Shown piece by piece: positions 25,545 to 34,523 of a stretch of 64,000 bases of DNA. Positions within the stretch are counted from its first letter, which is position 1, and every line of letters begins with the position of its first letter. The stretch is from Actinomadura sp. GC306. Lineage in GTDB: Bacteria; Actinomycetota; Actinomycetes; Streptosporangiales; Streptosporangiaceae. The stretch spans positions 1 to 64,000 of the forward strand of contig NZ_SMKM01000003.1 of assembly GCF_004348665.1 (NCBI RefSeq), in the 5' to 3' direction. Under the pieces are notes generated by a model that saw nothing but the letters and a program-made list of their open reading frames with translations, had not been told where the DNA came from and did not search any database. The translations under genes were made by a program, and so were the position numbers.

Positions 25545-25939
25545 CCGGCGGAGGGGAACCCGTCCGGCACCTCGTCCACCCCGGGCAGCGCCGGCCACGC
25601 CACCACGACCGGTACGAGGAAGGCGAGCACGGTCGCCGCCCACCGCGAGACCGTTAAGGCCCGTGGCGAGGAAGAGCCCGAACTTCTACGCCCGGTGCTC
25701 ACCTCCGCGCCGTGGCCGTGCCCGCCGACAGCGTGCTCGCGGTACCTCCGAAGGGAACTATTGCGCGTCCCGGACTATGGGGTCGCGGCCGCCCGAGCGA
25801 CCTGGCTCCCGGGCTCGTCGTCCCGGATACAGTGGCGCGTCCGCACCGGCATCTCACCGAAACGCACGACCTACCGAGGTACCTGTCAACCCACCGGGCG
25901 GTGACACCCGGCCTCACCCCAGCCCCGGAGGACACCTTG
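25545..25939. other. Intergenic region with a truncated membrane-protein start
   Basis: No complete gene is visible. On the minus strand, about 25545-25702 encodes a credible N-terminus with one membrane helix (SRWAATVLAFLVPVVVAWPAL) that runs into the antisense of the duplicated gene. This may be a gene whose 3' part was replaced when the duplicate arrived. Confidence 0.4.
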
Positions 25940-26398
25940 ATGACCGATGTACCTGCCGTGCGGACACGCTGGCTCCGGCCATTAGCGATGACCTTCGCGC
26001 TGAGTACGGTCTCCGGTTGCTCATGGGCGGTGAGTGCGTCCTGCGAGGGCCGGGCAGAGGCGCCCCTGGACCGCCTGCAGGAGGCGACACTTCCCTATCT
26101 GGACGCGTCGCAGATCGCGTCGGTGGACCGGCACGACGGATGCGACTCGGGCGACGAACCGTCCTTCACCGTGACCTTCCGACCCCAGGTGAGCAGGGAC
26201 GACGGCACCCGCGGCCTAACCGCGTCCCCATGGACCCGTCTATCACCCACCCAGGCACAAGAATACGAGCAGCGAATCGGAACCATCGTCTATCTGAGAA
26301 CCCACAAAAGTCGCCAAATGATTCTGGTAGCCGAAGGCCCCACACACACCGACCCCAATGCCGCCCTATGGGCGTACTTCGACGACTCCCCTCCATGA
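25940..26398 (+). CDS. Small putative lipoprotein, copy 2
   Basis: This 152-residue paralog of the protein at 20113-20622 has a signal ending in the lipobox VSGC, then CEGRAEAPLDRLQEA, SVDRHDGCDSGDEP and YEQRIGTIVYLRTHKSRQM. The two lipoproteins are clearly homologous but have diverged far more than the membrane-protein pair that precedes them. The two halves of the duplicated cassette therefore either duplicated at different times or the first pair was homogenised. The start is the ATG after GGAGGACACCTTG. Function unknown. Confidence 0.75.
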   Translation: MTDVPAVRTRWLRPLAMTFALSTVSGCSWAVSASCEGRAEAPLDRLQEATLPYLDASQIASVDRHDGCDSGDEPSFTVTFRPQVSRDDGTRGLTASPWTRLSPTQAQEYEQRIGTIVYLRTHKSRQMILVAEGPTHTDPNAALWAYFDDSPP

Positions 26399-26577
26399 AA
26401 AAATGCGCTGGACGCGACGCAGCCCGGACCCCTCTGCGCGGACGGGCCCGGAGAAGCGGAGACTGCCTCCGGGCCCCAGCGCTGCAGCATCTCGGACCTG
26501 CGCCCCGTGGTCGACAGGCCGTCGGCCCGAGCCAGTGGGTTCTTTTGAGGACCGGTCGTCAAACGCTGGTGTCGCGG

Positions 26578-27750
26578 TCAGCGCGCGGTGGCCGAGCCGA
26601 TCAGTGCGGCCGCCGTCGTCACGTCGGCCTCGGTGCTCCAGCGGCCCAGCGACAGCCGCACCGCCCCCAGCGCCCGGTCGGCGTCCAGGCCCATCGCGGT
26701 CAGTACCGGTGAGGGCATGTGGGTGCCGCTGTGGCAGGCCGAGCCGGTCGAAGCCGCGATCAGCGGGGCAGCGGCGAGGAGATCATGCCCCCGGACACCG
26801 TCGATGCTGATGTTGAGGGTGTTGGGCAGGCGCTGCCGCACCGGCCCGTTGAGATGGAGCCGACCGGGCAGCGCGTCGGTCAGCCGCTGGTGCAGGTCGT
26901 CCCGCAACGCCGCGATGCGGGCGGACGCGCCGTTCGCCAGATCGTCGGCGGCGAGCCGGGCGGCCGTTCCGAGCGCCACGGCGAGGGAGACGTTCTCGGT
27001 CCCGGCGCGCAGGCCGCGTTCCTGCCCACCGCCGTAGACGACCGGCTCAAGCCGCACGCCGTCACGCACGTACAGCGCCGCCGTGGCCTTGGGCGCGTAC
27101 ATCTTGTGTCCGACGACGGTCAGCAGATCCACCCCGAGCTCCCGCACATCGATCGGGACCTTCCCGGCCGCTTGGGCGGCGTCGCAGTGGAACAACGCGC
27201 CGTGCTCGCGTGCGAGGGCGGCCAGCTCGGTGATCGGCTGCAGCGCGCCGGTCTCGTTGTTGGCGGCCATCACCGACACGAGCACCGTCTCGACGGTCAG
27301 TGCGTCCTCCAGCGCGGCCGGGTCCACCAGCCCCTCGCCGTCGACGGGTAGCACGGTGACCTGTGCGCCGTGAAGCCGCCGCAGGGCATGGCAGGTCTGC
27401 AGCACGGCCGGATGCTCGGTGGCCTGAGTGATCACATGCGGTCGCCCGGCGCCCGCGGCGAGGACCGCACCGCGCAACGCGAGCAGATTCGCCTCCGACC
27501 CCGAGGAGGTGAACACGATCTCCGCATCCCGCGCGCCGAGCAGAGCGGCGACCTGCGCGCGGGCTTCGGCCAGTGCCTTACGCGGCCCGATGGCATAGCC
27601 GTGGTCGCTGGACGGATTGCCGAAGAGGGTCGTCAGATGCGGCAGCATCGCTTCGGCCACCCGCGGGTCGACCGGCGTGGTGGCGTTGTAGTCCAGGTAG
27701 ACGGGCCCGTCCGCGAGTCCCGGGTGCGCGGGTGGCGGGGTGTGGATCAT
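26578..27750 (-). CDS. Cysteine desulfurase (class V aminotransferase)
   Basis: This 390-residue PLP enzyme resembles NifS/IscS: it mobilises sulfur from cysteine as an enzyme persulfide. It has YLDYNATTPVDPRV at the N-terminus, FTSSGSEANLLAL, ATEHPAV, the PLP lysine in VGHKMYAPK (Lys216) and the catalytic loop STGSACHSG with Cys339. The ATG overlaps the stop of the small upstream ORF (ATGA). No iron-sulfur scaffold gene or tRNA-thiolation gene is adjacent. It could serve phosphorothioation-type, tRNA or cofactor sulfur transfer; context does not decide. Confidence 0.9.
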   Translation of the reverse strand: MIHTPPPAHPGLADGPVYLDYNATTPVDPRVAEAMLPHLTTLFGNPSSDHGYAIGPRKALAEARAQVAALLGARDAEIVFTSSGSEANLLALRGAVLAAGAGRPHVITQATEHPAVLQTCHALRRLHGAQVTVLPVDGEGLVDPAALEDALTVETVLVSVMAANNETGALQPITELAALAREHGALFHCDAAQAAGKVPIDVRELGVDLLTVVGHKMYAPKATAALYVRDGVRLEPVVYGGGQERGLRAGTENVSLAVALGTAARLAADDLANGASARIAALRDDLHQRLTDALPGRLHLNGPVRQRLPNTLNISIDGVRGHDLLAAAPLIAASTGSACHSGTHMPSPVLTAMGLDADRALGAVRLSLGRWSTEADVTTAAALIGSATAR

Positions 27751-27970
27751 GCCGGGTCTCCGGTTTCGGCGGGCGGTTCGGCCAAGCGCCATTCCACCAT
27801 CCCGTCGTGCGGTCGGATCACGCGCCGGCCGCGATCACCCGGCAGCCGGGCGGCATCGTACGCGAGCACGCAGTACTCGCCGCGGCGGTAGACCACGATC
27901 TCGGCGTCCCCGGCCTCGGCGCGGGCACGCGACTTCCTCGCGGGTGATCTCCGCTCCGAAATACTCCTTT
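27747..27970 (-). pseudogene. Small ORF coupled to cysteine desulfurase, probably frameshifted
   Basis: The last 50-60 codons (AEIVVYRRGEYCVLAYDAA, then RGRRVIRPHDGMVEWRLAE) look like a real small protein and end in an ATGA overlap with the cysteine desulfurase. Upstream, the plausible N-terminus EYFGAEITREEVA lies in a different frame, just behind an AAAGGAG ribosome-like site, and meets the downstream frame around 27925-27935. A single-base indel would fuse them. No ATG, GTG or TTG lies at proper distance from AAAGGAG, so translation from an internal GTG is the alternative. No family recognised. Confidence 0.4.
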
Positions 27971-28002
27971 CGCCTCGGCCGTTGACGATGTGCACCCTTC
28001 TG

Positions 28003-28719
28003 TTACGAGTCTCGGAAGTAGAAGGTGCGGTTCTTGGGGCGGTAGACGCCGATTTCGTCATTTCCGTCATTGTCCCAGTCACCGACTATGGGTCTGTCGC
28101 CGGTGTTGCCGTAGAGGATGACGTTGCTGGTTCCCCAGCGGTGGAAGCTGCTGTTTTGAGTCTTGTAGATTCCGGGGTAGTGGCGTTGTTGGTCGTGCCA
28201 TTTTCCGGTGATCGGAACGTCGCCGACGGTCCCGTAGGCGAGCGGAGGGTAGCCGCCCATGCGGTGGAACGTGCTGTTGCCGCGCTTGTACACGCCGATG
28301 TCGTCGGTTCCATTGCCGTTCCAGTCGCCGATGATGGGCACGTCGCCGACGGTCCCGTAGGCGATAGGGTAGACGGTCCCGCTGGCGTAGCGGAGATAGA
28401 AGGTGCTGTTCCCGGGCCGGTAAACGCCGACCTCATCGAAGCCGTCACCGTTCCAGTCGCCGGTGATGGGAACGTCCCCGGATCTGCCGAGGGTTATGGT
28501 CTCATCGGTGTGTTGGAAGTAGAAGGTGCGATTGCTCGGCCGGTAGACGCCGACCGCATCGAGGAAGCTGGTGAATGCGCCGATGATGGGCACGTCTCCG
28601 GGATTGCCGAAGGTGTAGGGAGGGCGGGCGGCGTGCGCCGGCGTGGCGAGCAGGGCGGTGGTCAGGGCGACGCCCGAAGTCAAGGCGACCAGGCGTCGCG
28701 GAGACGATGATCTGCGCAC
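28003..28719 (-). CDS. Secreted five-repeat FG-GAP/VCBS-like protein
   Basis: The 238-residue protein has an N-terminal signal peptide ending ATPAHA, so it is exported. The rest consists of five tandem units of about 40 residues on the pattern GDVPIIGDWNGDGxDxIGVYRP followed by N-x-TFY. The D-x-N-x-D-G loops resemble calcium-binding integrin-like repeats. Units 1 and 4 have lost the acidic loop (GAFTSFLDA and GKWHDQQRHY); units 2, 3 and 5 keep it. The array is shorter than a seven-bladed propeller, so it may be incomplete or oligomerise. It ends at the protein terminus with no anchor. Function unknown. Confidence 0.8.
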   Translation of the reverse strand: MRRSSSPRRLVALTSGVALTTALLATPAHAARPPYTFGNPGDVPIIGAFTSFLDAVGVYRPSNRTFYFQHTDETITLGRSGDVPITGDWNGDGFDEVGVYRPGNSTFYLRYASGTVYPIAYGTVGDVPIIGDWNGNGTDDIGVYKRGNSTFHRMGGYPPLAYGTVGDVPITGKWHDQQRHYPGIYKTQNSSFHRWGTSNVILYGNTGDRPIVGDWDNDGNDEIGVYRPKNRTFYFRDS

Positions 28720-28858
28720 GATCTCTCCTACTGAATAGGGATTTCTGCCTCACGTGAGGCCGCACCGGATTTCTGACGCCTGAACTGGAGGCTTCAAGGT
28801 GCGTCGTCGCGTGTTGTGTACTGCTCCATAAGGATGCGAGTCGCGACCGGGCCCTGTC

Positions 28859-29854
28859 TTACGGATGGATGCACAGGTCTTCGGTCTGTGCGCACTGTTG
28901 GCGGAACCGGCTCGGTGAAAGGCCGTAGGCAGTGCGGAACACGTGGCTGAAATGCGTCGGGCTGGAGAATCCCCAGCGGGCGGCGATCGCACTGATCGGG
29001 TGGGCGGTCATCCGTGGCTCGGCGAGGTCGCGGCGGCACTGCTCCAGGCGGCGCTCGCGGACCCAGCCCGCGACGGTGTGCCCGTTCTCTTGGAAGAGTC
29101 TGTGCAGGTAGCGCAGGGAAATGTGATGTGCTGCGGCGATTGTCTCCGGGGTCAGATGGTCGTCACCGAGGTTCTTCTGGATGAAGGTGCGTATCTCGGC
29201 CATCAGCGCTCGCTGCCTGACCTGCGGTGGGACGGCGTCCTGGGCGTCGAGCGCATCGGCGAGTGCCGAGGTCACCACGTCCAGCGTGAGGGTGGACAGC
29301 CGGGCGGTGTCGGACGGGCTGAACTCGTCCATGTGGCGGGCAAGCCGCAGTAGGAATTGCGAGGACAGCGCGCCGATGCCCCGGTCGCCTGGGATGCGGA
29401 CCGCGGTCAGACGCTGCAGATCCCGAGGCGGCACCGGCAGCAACGAACGATGAAACTGCAGGACGAGCACGCGGCCCTCCAGAGTTCCCGGCACGACCCC
29501 GGCCAGGTAGGGGCGCGAGCTGTCGAACAGGCAGAGATCCCCGGCCTGGGACTCCGCCCGCCTCCCGTCCTGCTCTCCCAGTACACCCGGACCCCGGACG
29601 GCGCAGGTCAACAGCAACGCCTCGGGATCCTCCCGCCGGATCAGCTTGACTGTGCGGTGGACCGAGTGCGGCATCGTGGTCATCACCGCCGCCCGCACGG
29701 GACCGAGATCGCTGAGGGCGACCCGAGCCCGGAAACCGCGATCCGTGCCCGGTTCGCAGCGTGCGTCGAGGGGCACCCAGACTTTCGAGCAGACTTCGCG
29801 CCAGAAGGCGAACCGCTCCTGCGGCGGGACCTCAGCGGTGCTGACCACGTCCAT
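28859..29854 (-). CDS. AraC-family transcriptional regulator
   Basis: This 331-residue regulator has an N-terminal AraC-binding-like sensor domain (about residues 10-180) and a C-terminal pair of helix-turn-helix motifs (about 220-322): ETIAAAHHISLRYLHRLFQENG and ISAIAARWGFSSPTHFSHVFRT, followed by GLSPSRFR. It starts MDVVSTAEVPPQERFAFWREV, a pattern shared by many actinobacterial AraC regulators. It is 139 bp upstream of the secreted repeat protein on the same strand. Its targets are unknown. Confidence 0.9.
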   Translation of the reverse strand: MDVVSTAEVPPQERFAFWREVCSKVWVPLDARCEPGTDRGFRARVALSDLGPVRAAVMTTMPHSVHRTVKLIRREDPEALLLTCAVRGPGVLGEQDGRRAESQAGDLCLFDSSRPYLAGVVPGTLEGRVLVLQFHRSLLPVPPRDLQRLTAVRIPGDRGIGALSSQFLLRLARHMDEFSPSDTARLSTLTLDVVTSALADALDAQDAVPPQVRQRALMAEIRTFIQKNLGDDHLTPETIAAAHHISLRYLHRLFQENGHTVAGWVRERRLEQCRRDLAEPRMTAHPISAIAARWGFSSPTHFSHVFRTAYGLSPSRFRQQCAQTEDLCIHP

Positions 29855-30405
29855 GACCTACCCCAGGCTCGACGACCGTGACGGTCATCCTCGGCGGACG
29901 CCTTCGTATCCGTCGTCCCACGCCGGGCGCAAATGCCACTACTCCCGCCGACGTAACCGCCCCACCCCGGCGCTCGACCGCAACCTCGCCCACCTCGGGC
30001 TGGGAGAGGCGCTCTACGGATACCCCCTCGACGGGCTGCGACAAGACGACGCCCGCGTGCCTGATGGTGGCGGCGACGGAGATCTCCGAGCGGTGGATCG
30101 GGCATACACCGCCGGTATTCGAGAACCAGACACCGTGGCAGGAGATTCACCGCTCCACGGTCGGGCAGCCGTCCGGACGGAGGCTGCTTGGAGGTCGCCA
30201 CGGCCTATCAGGACCTTGTACACACCAAGGGGATTACCCGTGACTCGCACTGACTGCAACGGCACAATGCCGATCGCCCACTACGGGGACGGGCGCGAAC
30301 GTCGACTACGCCCGCCACTGTCTCCGGGCAACGACATGCGGACGGGCGTCCACCCTTGATCACCGTTGAGCAGACATACCGCGGCCGCAGCCGCAGGAGG
30401 TGACC
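29855..30405. other. Long intergenic region, nothing recognised
   Basis: These 551 bp lie between the AraC regulator and the GH15 gene. Short open frames exist on both strands, but none has a convincing start or recognisable protein segment. An AGGAGG ribosome site before 30406 belongs to the GH15 gene. The region may contain decayed coding sequence. Confidence 0.4.
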
Positions 30406-32256
30406 ATGCTCGACCCCGACCCGCCGTTCCGCCCGGTCCGCCGGCCGGACGGCTATCCGCGGCTGGAGGATCTGGGCCTGATCGGCGACGGCACGACAGC
30501 GGCCCTGGTCGGCCTGGACGGCTCGATCCCGTGGCTGTGCCTGCCCCGCTTCGACAGCGACCCTCTGTTGTGCGGTCTGCTGGACCGCGAACACGGCGGG
30601 TCCTTCGCCTTGACGGTCGAGGACCTGCAGGAAGCCCGCCAGTACTACGAACCCGACACCGCGGTACTGGTCACCGAGATGCGCGGCCCGACCGGCCTGG
30701 TCAGGGTCACCGATGCGCTGGCCCTGCGCGCGGGCGCCGACCTGTCCGATGACGCGGGCGCGAGCCGGGGGGAGCTCGTCCGGTCCGCCGTCGTCCTGGA
30801 CGGAGACGTCCGCCTACGAGCGGAGCTGCACCCTCGCGGCGGCGCGCGGACCCGCGCCCTCGCCAGCGGCCTGGAAGTGCAGGCGTCCGGCCGGCGGGAC
30901 CTGCGGCTGCATCTGCGCTCCAACCGTGCGCTGAGCGGCCTGCACACGGTCCACGACCTGGCGAAGGGCGATCGACTCGATCTGACCCTGGCCTGGGGAC
31001 GCGTCCACCGCCACCACCGCTTCGACACGGACGCGCTACTGCGGCAGACCGCCGAGGCATGGCGGCGCTGGATGCGGCACTTCGTCTACGACGGCCCGCA
31101 GGAGCCGCTGGTGCGGCGCGCCGCGATCACGTTGAAACTGTGCGACGACTGGACCAACGGCTCCCTGGTGGCGGCCCCCACGTCGTCGCTGCCCGCGCCC
31201 ATCGGCGGCGTCCGGAACTGGGACTACCGCTACGCATGGATCCGGGACGCCGCCTTCACCGTCTTCGCGTTGCGCCGCGTCGGCTTCGAGGGCGAGGCCG
31301 ACGGCTTCCTCGGCTGGGTCCTGGACGCCTTCGAGAACACGCGGCGGCCGCGGATCATGTACACGCTGGGCGGTGATCCCGTCCCCGAGGAGGTCCAGGA
31401 CGCCGACTTGGAAGGCTACCGGCGCTCCGCCCCCGTCCGGTGGGGCAACGGCGCGGCCGACCAGCGCCAGCACGACATCTACGGCGAGGTCCTGGACTGC
31501 GCGGACCAGTGGCTTCGCACCGGCGGTGACCTCCATCCCGCGCTGTGGTCGGACCTGGCGCAGCTGGCCGAGACCGCCGCGGACGCGTGGCGCCAACCGG
31601 ACCAGGGCATCTGGGAGGTGCGCAGCGAGGGCAAGATCTTCACCTACTCCGTAGGGATGTGCCAGGTGGCCCTGGACCGGGCCGCCGACATCGGGGAACG
31701 GTTCGCCCTGCCCGGACCTGTCAGCACGTGGCGCGCCGGCGCCGACAAGCTGCGCACGCTGATCCTGGAGCGGTCCTGGGACGAGGAATCGCAGTGCCTC
31801 AGCGAGCACCTCGACGGCGGCGGCGGATTGGACGCCAGCCTCCTCGCGCTGCCCCTGCGCAAGGTCGTCCCCGCCGAACACCCCCGGATGACGGCCACGA
31901 CGGCGGCCATCGCCGAACGCCTGTCCGCCGGGGACGGCCTGCTCTACCGCTACCTGCACGACCATTCGCCCGACGGCCTGCCCGGCAATGAAGGCGCCTT
32001 TCTCCTGTGCAGCTTCTGGATGGTGGACAATCTCGTCCTGCAGGGCCGGATCGAGCAGGCGGAGGAGCTGTACGACTCATTGTGCTCCCGGGCCAGCCCA
32101 CTCGGGTTGCTGCCGGAGCAGATCGACCCGTCGACGGGCACGTTCATGGGCAATTTCCCCCAGGCGTTCAGCCACATCGGCGTCATCGCCAGCGGCGTGA
32201 CCCTCGCCCGAGCCCAGGCGGAGGAGAGAGCAGGAGCAGCGGATGCGCCAAAATGA
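30406..32256 (+). CDS. Glycoside hydrolase family 15 protein (glucoamylase/trehalase-like)
   Basis: This 616-residue cytoplasmic protein has the two-domain GH15 layout: an N-terminal beta-sandwich (about 1-225) and an (alpha/alpha)6 barrel (about 230-605). Motifs include GSIPWLCLPRFDSDPLL, NWDYRYAWIRDAAFTV, QHDIYGEVLD with a candidate catalytic acid Glu, GNEGAFLLCSFW, and LLPEQIDPSTG with the candidate catalytic base. There is no signal peptide. Actinobacterial homologues include trehalases as well as glucoamylases, so the substrate is an alpha-glucoside but not settled. The ATG is chosen because AGGAGG lies 5 bp before it; an in-frame GTG overlaps that site. Confidence 0.9.
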   Translation: MLDPDPPFRPVRRPDGYPRLEDLGLIGDGTTAALVGLDGSIPWLCLPRFDSDPLLCGLLDREHGGSFALTVEDLQEARQYYEPDTAVLVTEMRGPTGLVRVTDALALRAGADLSDDAGASRGELVRSAVVLDGDVRLRAELHPRGGARTRALASGLEVQASGRRDLRLHLRSNRALSGLHTVHDLAKGDRLDLTLAWGRVHRHHRFDTDALLRQTAEAWRRWMRHFVYDGPQEPLVRRAAITLKLCDDWTNGSLVAAPTSSLPAPIGGVRNWDYRYAWIRDAAFTVFALRRVGFEGEADGFLGWVLDAFENTRRPRIMYTLGGDPVPEEVQDADLEGYRRSAPVRWGNGAADQRQHDIYGEVLDCADQWLRTGGDLHPALWSDLAQLAETAADAWRQPDQGIWEVRSEGKIFTYSVGMCQVALDRAADIGERFALPGPVSTWRAGADKLRTLILERSWDEESQCLSEHLDGGGGLDASLLALPLRKVVPAEHPRMTATTAAIAERLSAGDGLLYRYLHDHSPDGLPGNEGAFLLCSFWMVDNLVLQGRIEQAEELYDSLCSRASPLGLLPEQIDPSTGTFMGNFPQAFSHIGVIASGVTLARAQAEERAGAADAPK

Positions 32257-32475
32257 ACCCTACGAGATCGGCGCAGGCCCGGACCGTCAAGCTCCGCTCA
32301 GCGGAGGCGTCCTGCCGCCTGTCTGTTCGCCCGGCACGTCGCCCTCTCGCTCCCCGAGGCGGACACGCGGCTCCGGCGCCGACGAGATGGGCCAGAACCT
32401 GCTGCACCGCCGATCGAACGTCGAACCGCGCTGAACGACGCCGGGCGATCGCCGCGACCCTGTCCCGGCCGCACA

Positions 32476-32862
32476 TCACGCCGGTTCGGGAGTCGCTCCC
32501 GGCACCTCGGGGAGGGCTTCGCAGACGCGCAGGTGCTCGTCCAGCCCGGCCCTGCTCACAAGGTCGGCCAGCCGGGCCGGCGGACGCAGCAGCACCAGTT
32601 CTCCACCGCACGCGGCGGCTCGTTTCCATAACCGGATGAACACGTTGATCCCCGAGGAGTCGCAAAAGCTGACCCGGGACACCTCCAGCGCGATCCGCGG
32701 CGGTGCCTCCCGCGCGATCAGCCCGGCGACCTCGTCGAGCAGTGCCGGAGCGGTCGCCAGATCCAGCTCTCCTGTCAGTTCGACGGTCGTCCACGGGCCG
32801 GCAGCCCCGACGACCGTGCTGAGCGTCGGCCCGGTCCCCGCGCTTTCTGACATCGCAGTCAT
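32476..32862 (-). CDS. STAS-domain anti-anti-sigma factor
   Basis: This 128-residue protein is a single STAS domain: VELTGELDLATAPALLDEV, then the phosphorylatable loop RVSFCDSSGINVFIRL with its conserved Asp-Ser-Ser-Gly, and VLLRPPARLADLVSRAGL. Such proteins bind an anti-sigma kinase when the serine is unphosphorylated and so free a sigma factor. No kinase or sigma gene is adjacent, and the partner must lie elsewhere. Two in-frame ATGs 9 bp apart are possible starts; the GGAAGG site favours the second. Confidence 0.88.
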   Translation of the reverse strand: MTAMSESAGTGPTLSTVVGAAGPWTTVELTGELDLATAPALLDEVAGLIAREAPPRIALEVSRVSFCDSSGINVFIRLWKRAAACGGELVLLRPPARLADLVSRAGLDEHLRVCEALPEVPGATPEPA

Positions 32863-33030
32863 GTCCTTCCGGCCGGAACAGCCTGGTCATGCCCGCAGAC
32901 CGGCGGGCCATCCCGCGGCGCCTGCCTGGTTCCGTTACTGCCGGCGCGATCGACACCGATCCGGGCTGACATGCCGCAGATCGTCCCGGCGCCGTTCGCG
33001 CCGCTGCCGATCTCACGCGGAAGCTAACGT

Positions 33031-33046
33031 ATCATCGCATCGTGAT
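33031..33046. promoter_or_regulatory. Candidate ArsR operator overlapping the arsR start
   Basis: ATCATCGCATCGTGAT has the ATCA-N8-TGAT dyad typical of ArsR-family operators and overlaps the first codons of the arsR gene. No ribosome site precedes the gene, which suggests a leaderless transcript whose start would be covered by the bound repressor. Confidence 0.5.
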
Positions 33047-33353
33047 GTCAGTGGATACTGATGTATTGCGGGTCCTGGCGGATCCCCTTCGAGCGCGCAT
33101 CGTCACACTGCTCGCCGGCGAGGCCCTGTGCACCTGCCATCTGGTCGAAGAGACCGGTGCCAAGCAGACCAACATCTCCAACCACCTGCGCGTGCTCAAG
33201 GACGCCGGGCTGGTGGAAAGCGAGCCCTGCGGCCGCTTCACCTACTACCGGCTACGCCCCGAGGCGCTGGACGCGCTCGCCGCACGGCTCGGCGACCTGG
33301 CGGCGCAGGCGCGCGCCAGCCGTGGCAGCGCGACCAGAAGGCCCTGCCCGTGA
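33042..33353 (+). CDS. arsR: ArsR-family arsenic-responsive repressor
   Basis: This 103-residue winged-helix protein has the ArsR metal-site motif ALCTCHL in its third helix (Cys30 and Cys32), equivalent to ELCVCDL in classical ArsR, and the DNA-recognition helix TNISNHLRVLKDAGLV. Arsenite binding to the cysteines releases DNA. The gene starts at GTG 33042 or ATG 33045. Its stop overlaps the GTG of the arsenite transporter gene by 4 bp, so it controls and is co-translated with that gene. Confidence 0.92.
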   Translation: MMSVDTDVLRVLADPLRARIVTLLAGEALCTCHLVEETGAKQTNISNHLRVLKDAGLVESEPCGRFTYYRLRPEALDALAARLGDLAAQARASRGSATRRPCP

Positions 33354-34444
33354 CCGTCCGAACCCATGAGCCCCCATCGGAGCAGACGGAGAACCTCGCG
33401 GGGCGGCTGTCCACGCTGGACCGGTTCCTGCCGGTCTGGATCATCGCCGCCATGGCGGTCGGCCTCGGTCTCGGTCGCGCAGTGCCCGGCCTGGACGACG
33501 CGCTGTCCAAGGTGGAGATCGGCGGAATCTCCCTGCCGATCGGGCTCGGACTGCTGGTCATGATGTATCCGGTGCTCGCCAAGGTCCGCTACGACCGGCT
33601 CGACGCCGTCACCGGCGACCGCCGCCTGATGGTCTCCTCGCTGGTGCTCAACTGGCTGATCGGCCCGGCGGTGATGTTCGCGCTGGCCTGGATCTTCCTG
33701 CCCGACCTGCCCGAGTACCGCACCGGACTGATCATCGTGGGGCTGGCCCGCTGCATCGCCATGGTCATCATCTGGAACGACCTGGCCCGCGGCGACCGCG
33801 AGGCCGCCGCCGTCCTGATCGCCCTCAACTCGTTCTTCCAGGTCGTCGCATTCGGCGCGCTGGGCTGGTTCTGCCTCAAGGCCCTGCCCGGCTGGCTCGG
33901 CCTGCCCACCGACGACGTGCACTTCTCCACCGCCAAGATCGTGGTGAACGTCCTGGTGTTCCTCGGCATCCCGCTGCTGGCCGGCTACCTGACCCGCCGC
34001 ACCGGCGAGAAGGCCCGCGGCCGCGACTGGTACGAGACCCGCTTCCTACCCCGTATCGGCCCCGCCGCGCTGTACGGGCTGCTGTTCACCATCGTCATCC
34101 TGTTCGCCCTCCAAGGGGACACCATCACCAGCCGACCCGCGGACGTCGCCCGTATCGCCGTCCCGCTGCTCGTCTACTTCACCCTCATGTGGGGCGGATC
34201 GTTCGCCCTCGGACGCGCCGTCCGCCTGCCCTACCCGCGCACCGCCACCCTGGCGTTCACCGCCGCGGGCAACAACTTCGAGTTGGCCATCGCCGTAGCC
34301 ATCGGCACCTTCGGCGTCACCTCCGGCCAGGCACTGGCCGGCGTGGTCGGCCCTCTCATCGAGGTCCCGATCCTCGTCGCCCTGGTCTACGTATCGCTAT
34401 GGCTGCGCCGCCACTTCACCCCTGAACCAGCGAGGACGAGGTGA
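33350..34444 (+). CDS. acr3: ACR3-family arsenite efflux permease
   Basis: This 364-residue integral membrane protein has about ten helices and exports arsenite. It carries the ACR3 signature with the essential cysteine in GLARCIAMVIIWNDLARGD (Cys135), the TAAGNNFELAIAVAIG segment late in the protein, and the opening LSTLDRFLPVWI. It is translationally coupled to arsR by a GTGA overlap, and the arsenate reductase follows 79 bp later. The three form a standard arsR-acr3-arsC operon. Confidence 0.95.
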   Translation: MTVRTHEPPSEQTENLAGRLSTLDRFLPVWIIAAMAVGLGLGRAVPGLDDALSKVEIGGISLPIGLGLLVMMYPVLAKVRYDRLDAVTGDRRLMVSSLVLNWLIGPAVMFALAWIFLPDLPEYRTGLIIVGLARCIAMVIIWNDLARGDREAAAVLIALNSFFQVVAFGALGWFCLKALPGWLGLPTDDVHFSTAKIVVNVLVFLGIPLLAGYLTRRTGEKARGRDWYETRFLPRIGPAALYGLLFTIVILFALQGDTITSRPADVARIAVPLLVYFTLMWGGSFALGRAVRLPYPRTATLAFTAAGNNFELAIAVAIGTFGVTSGQALAGVVGPLIEVPILVALVYVSLWLRRHFTPEPARTR

Positions 34445-34523
34445 CCACCCCCACCCGACCAGACAATGGTCCCCGACTCCAACCGGCGCTCAGACGGCCG
34501 AACTCGACCCGTGAGGAACCCTG

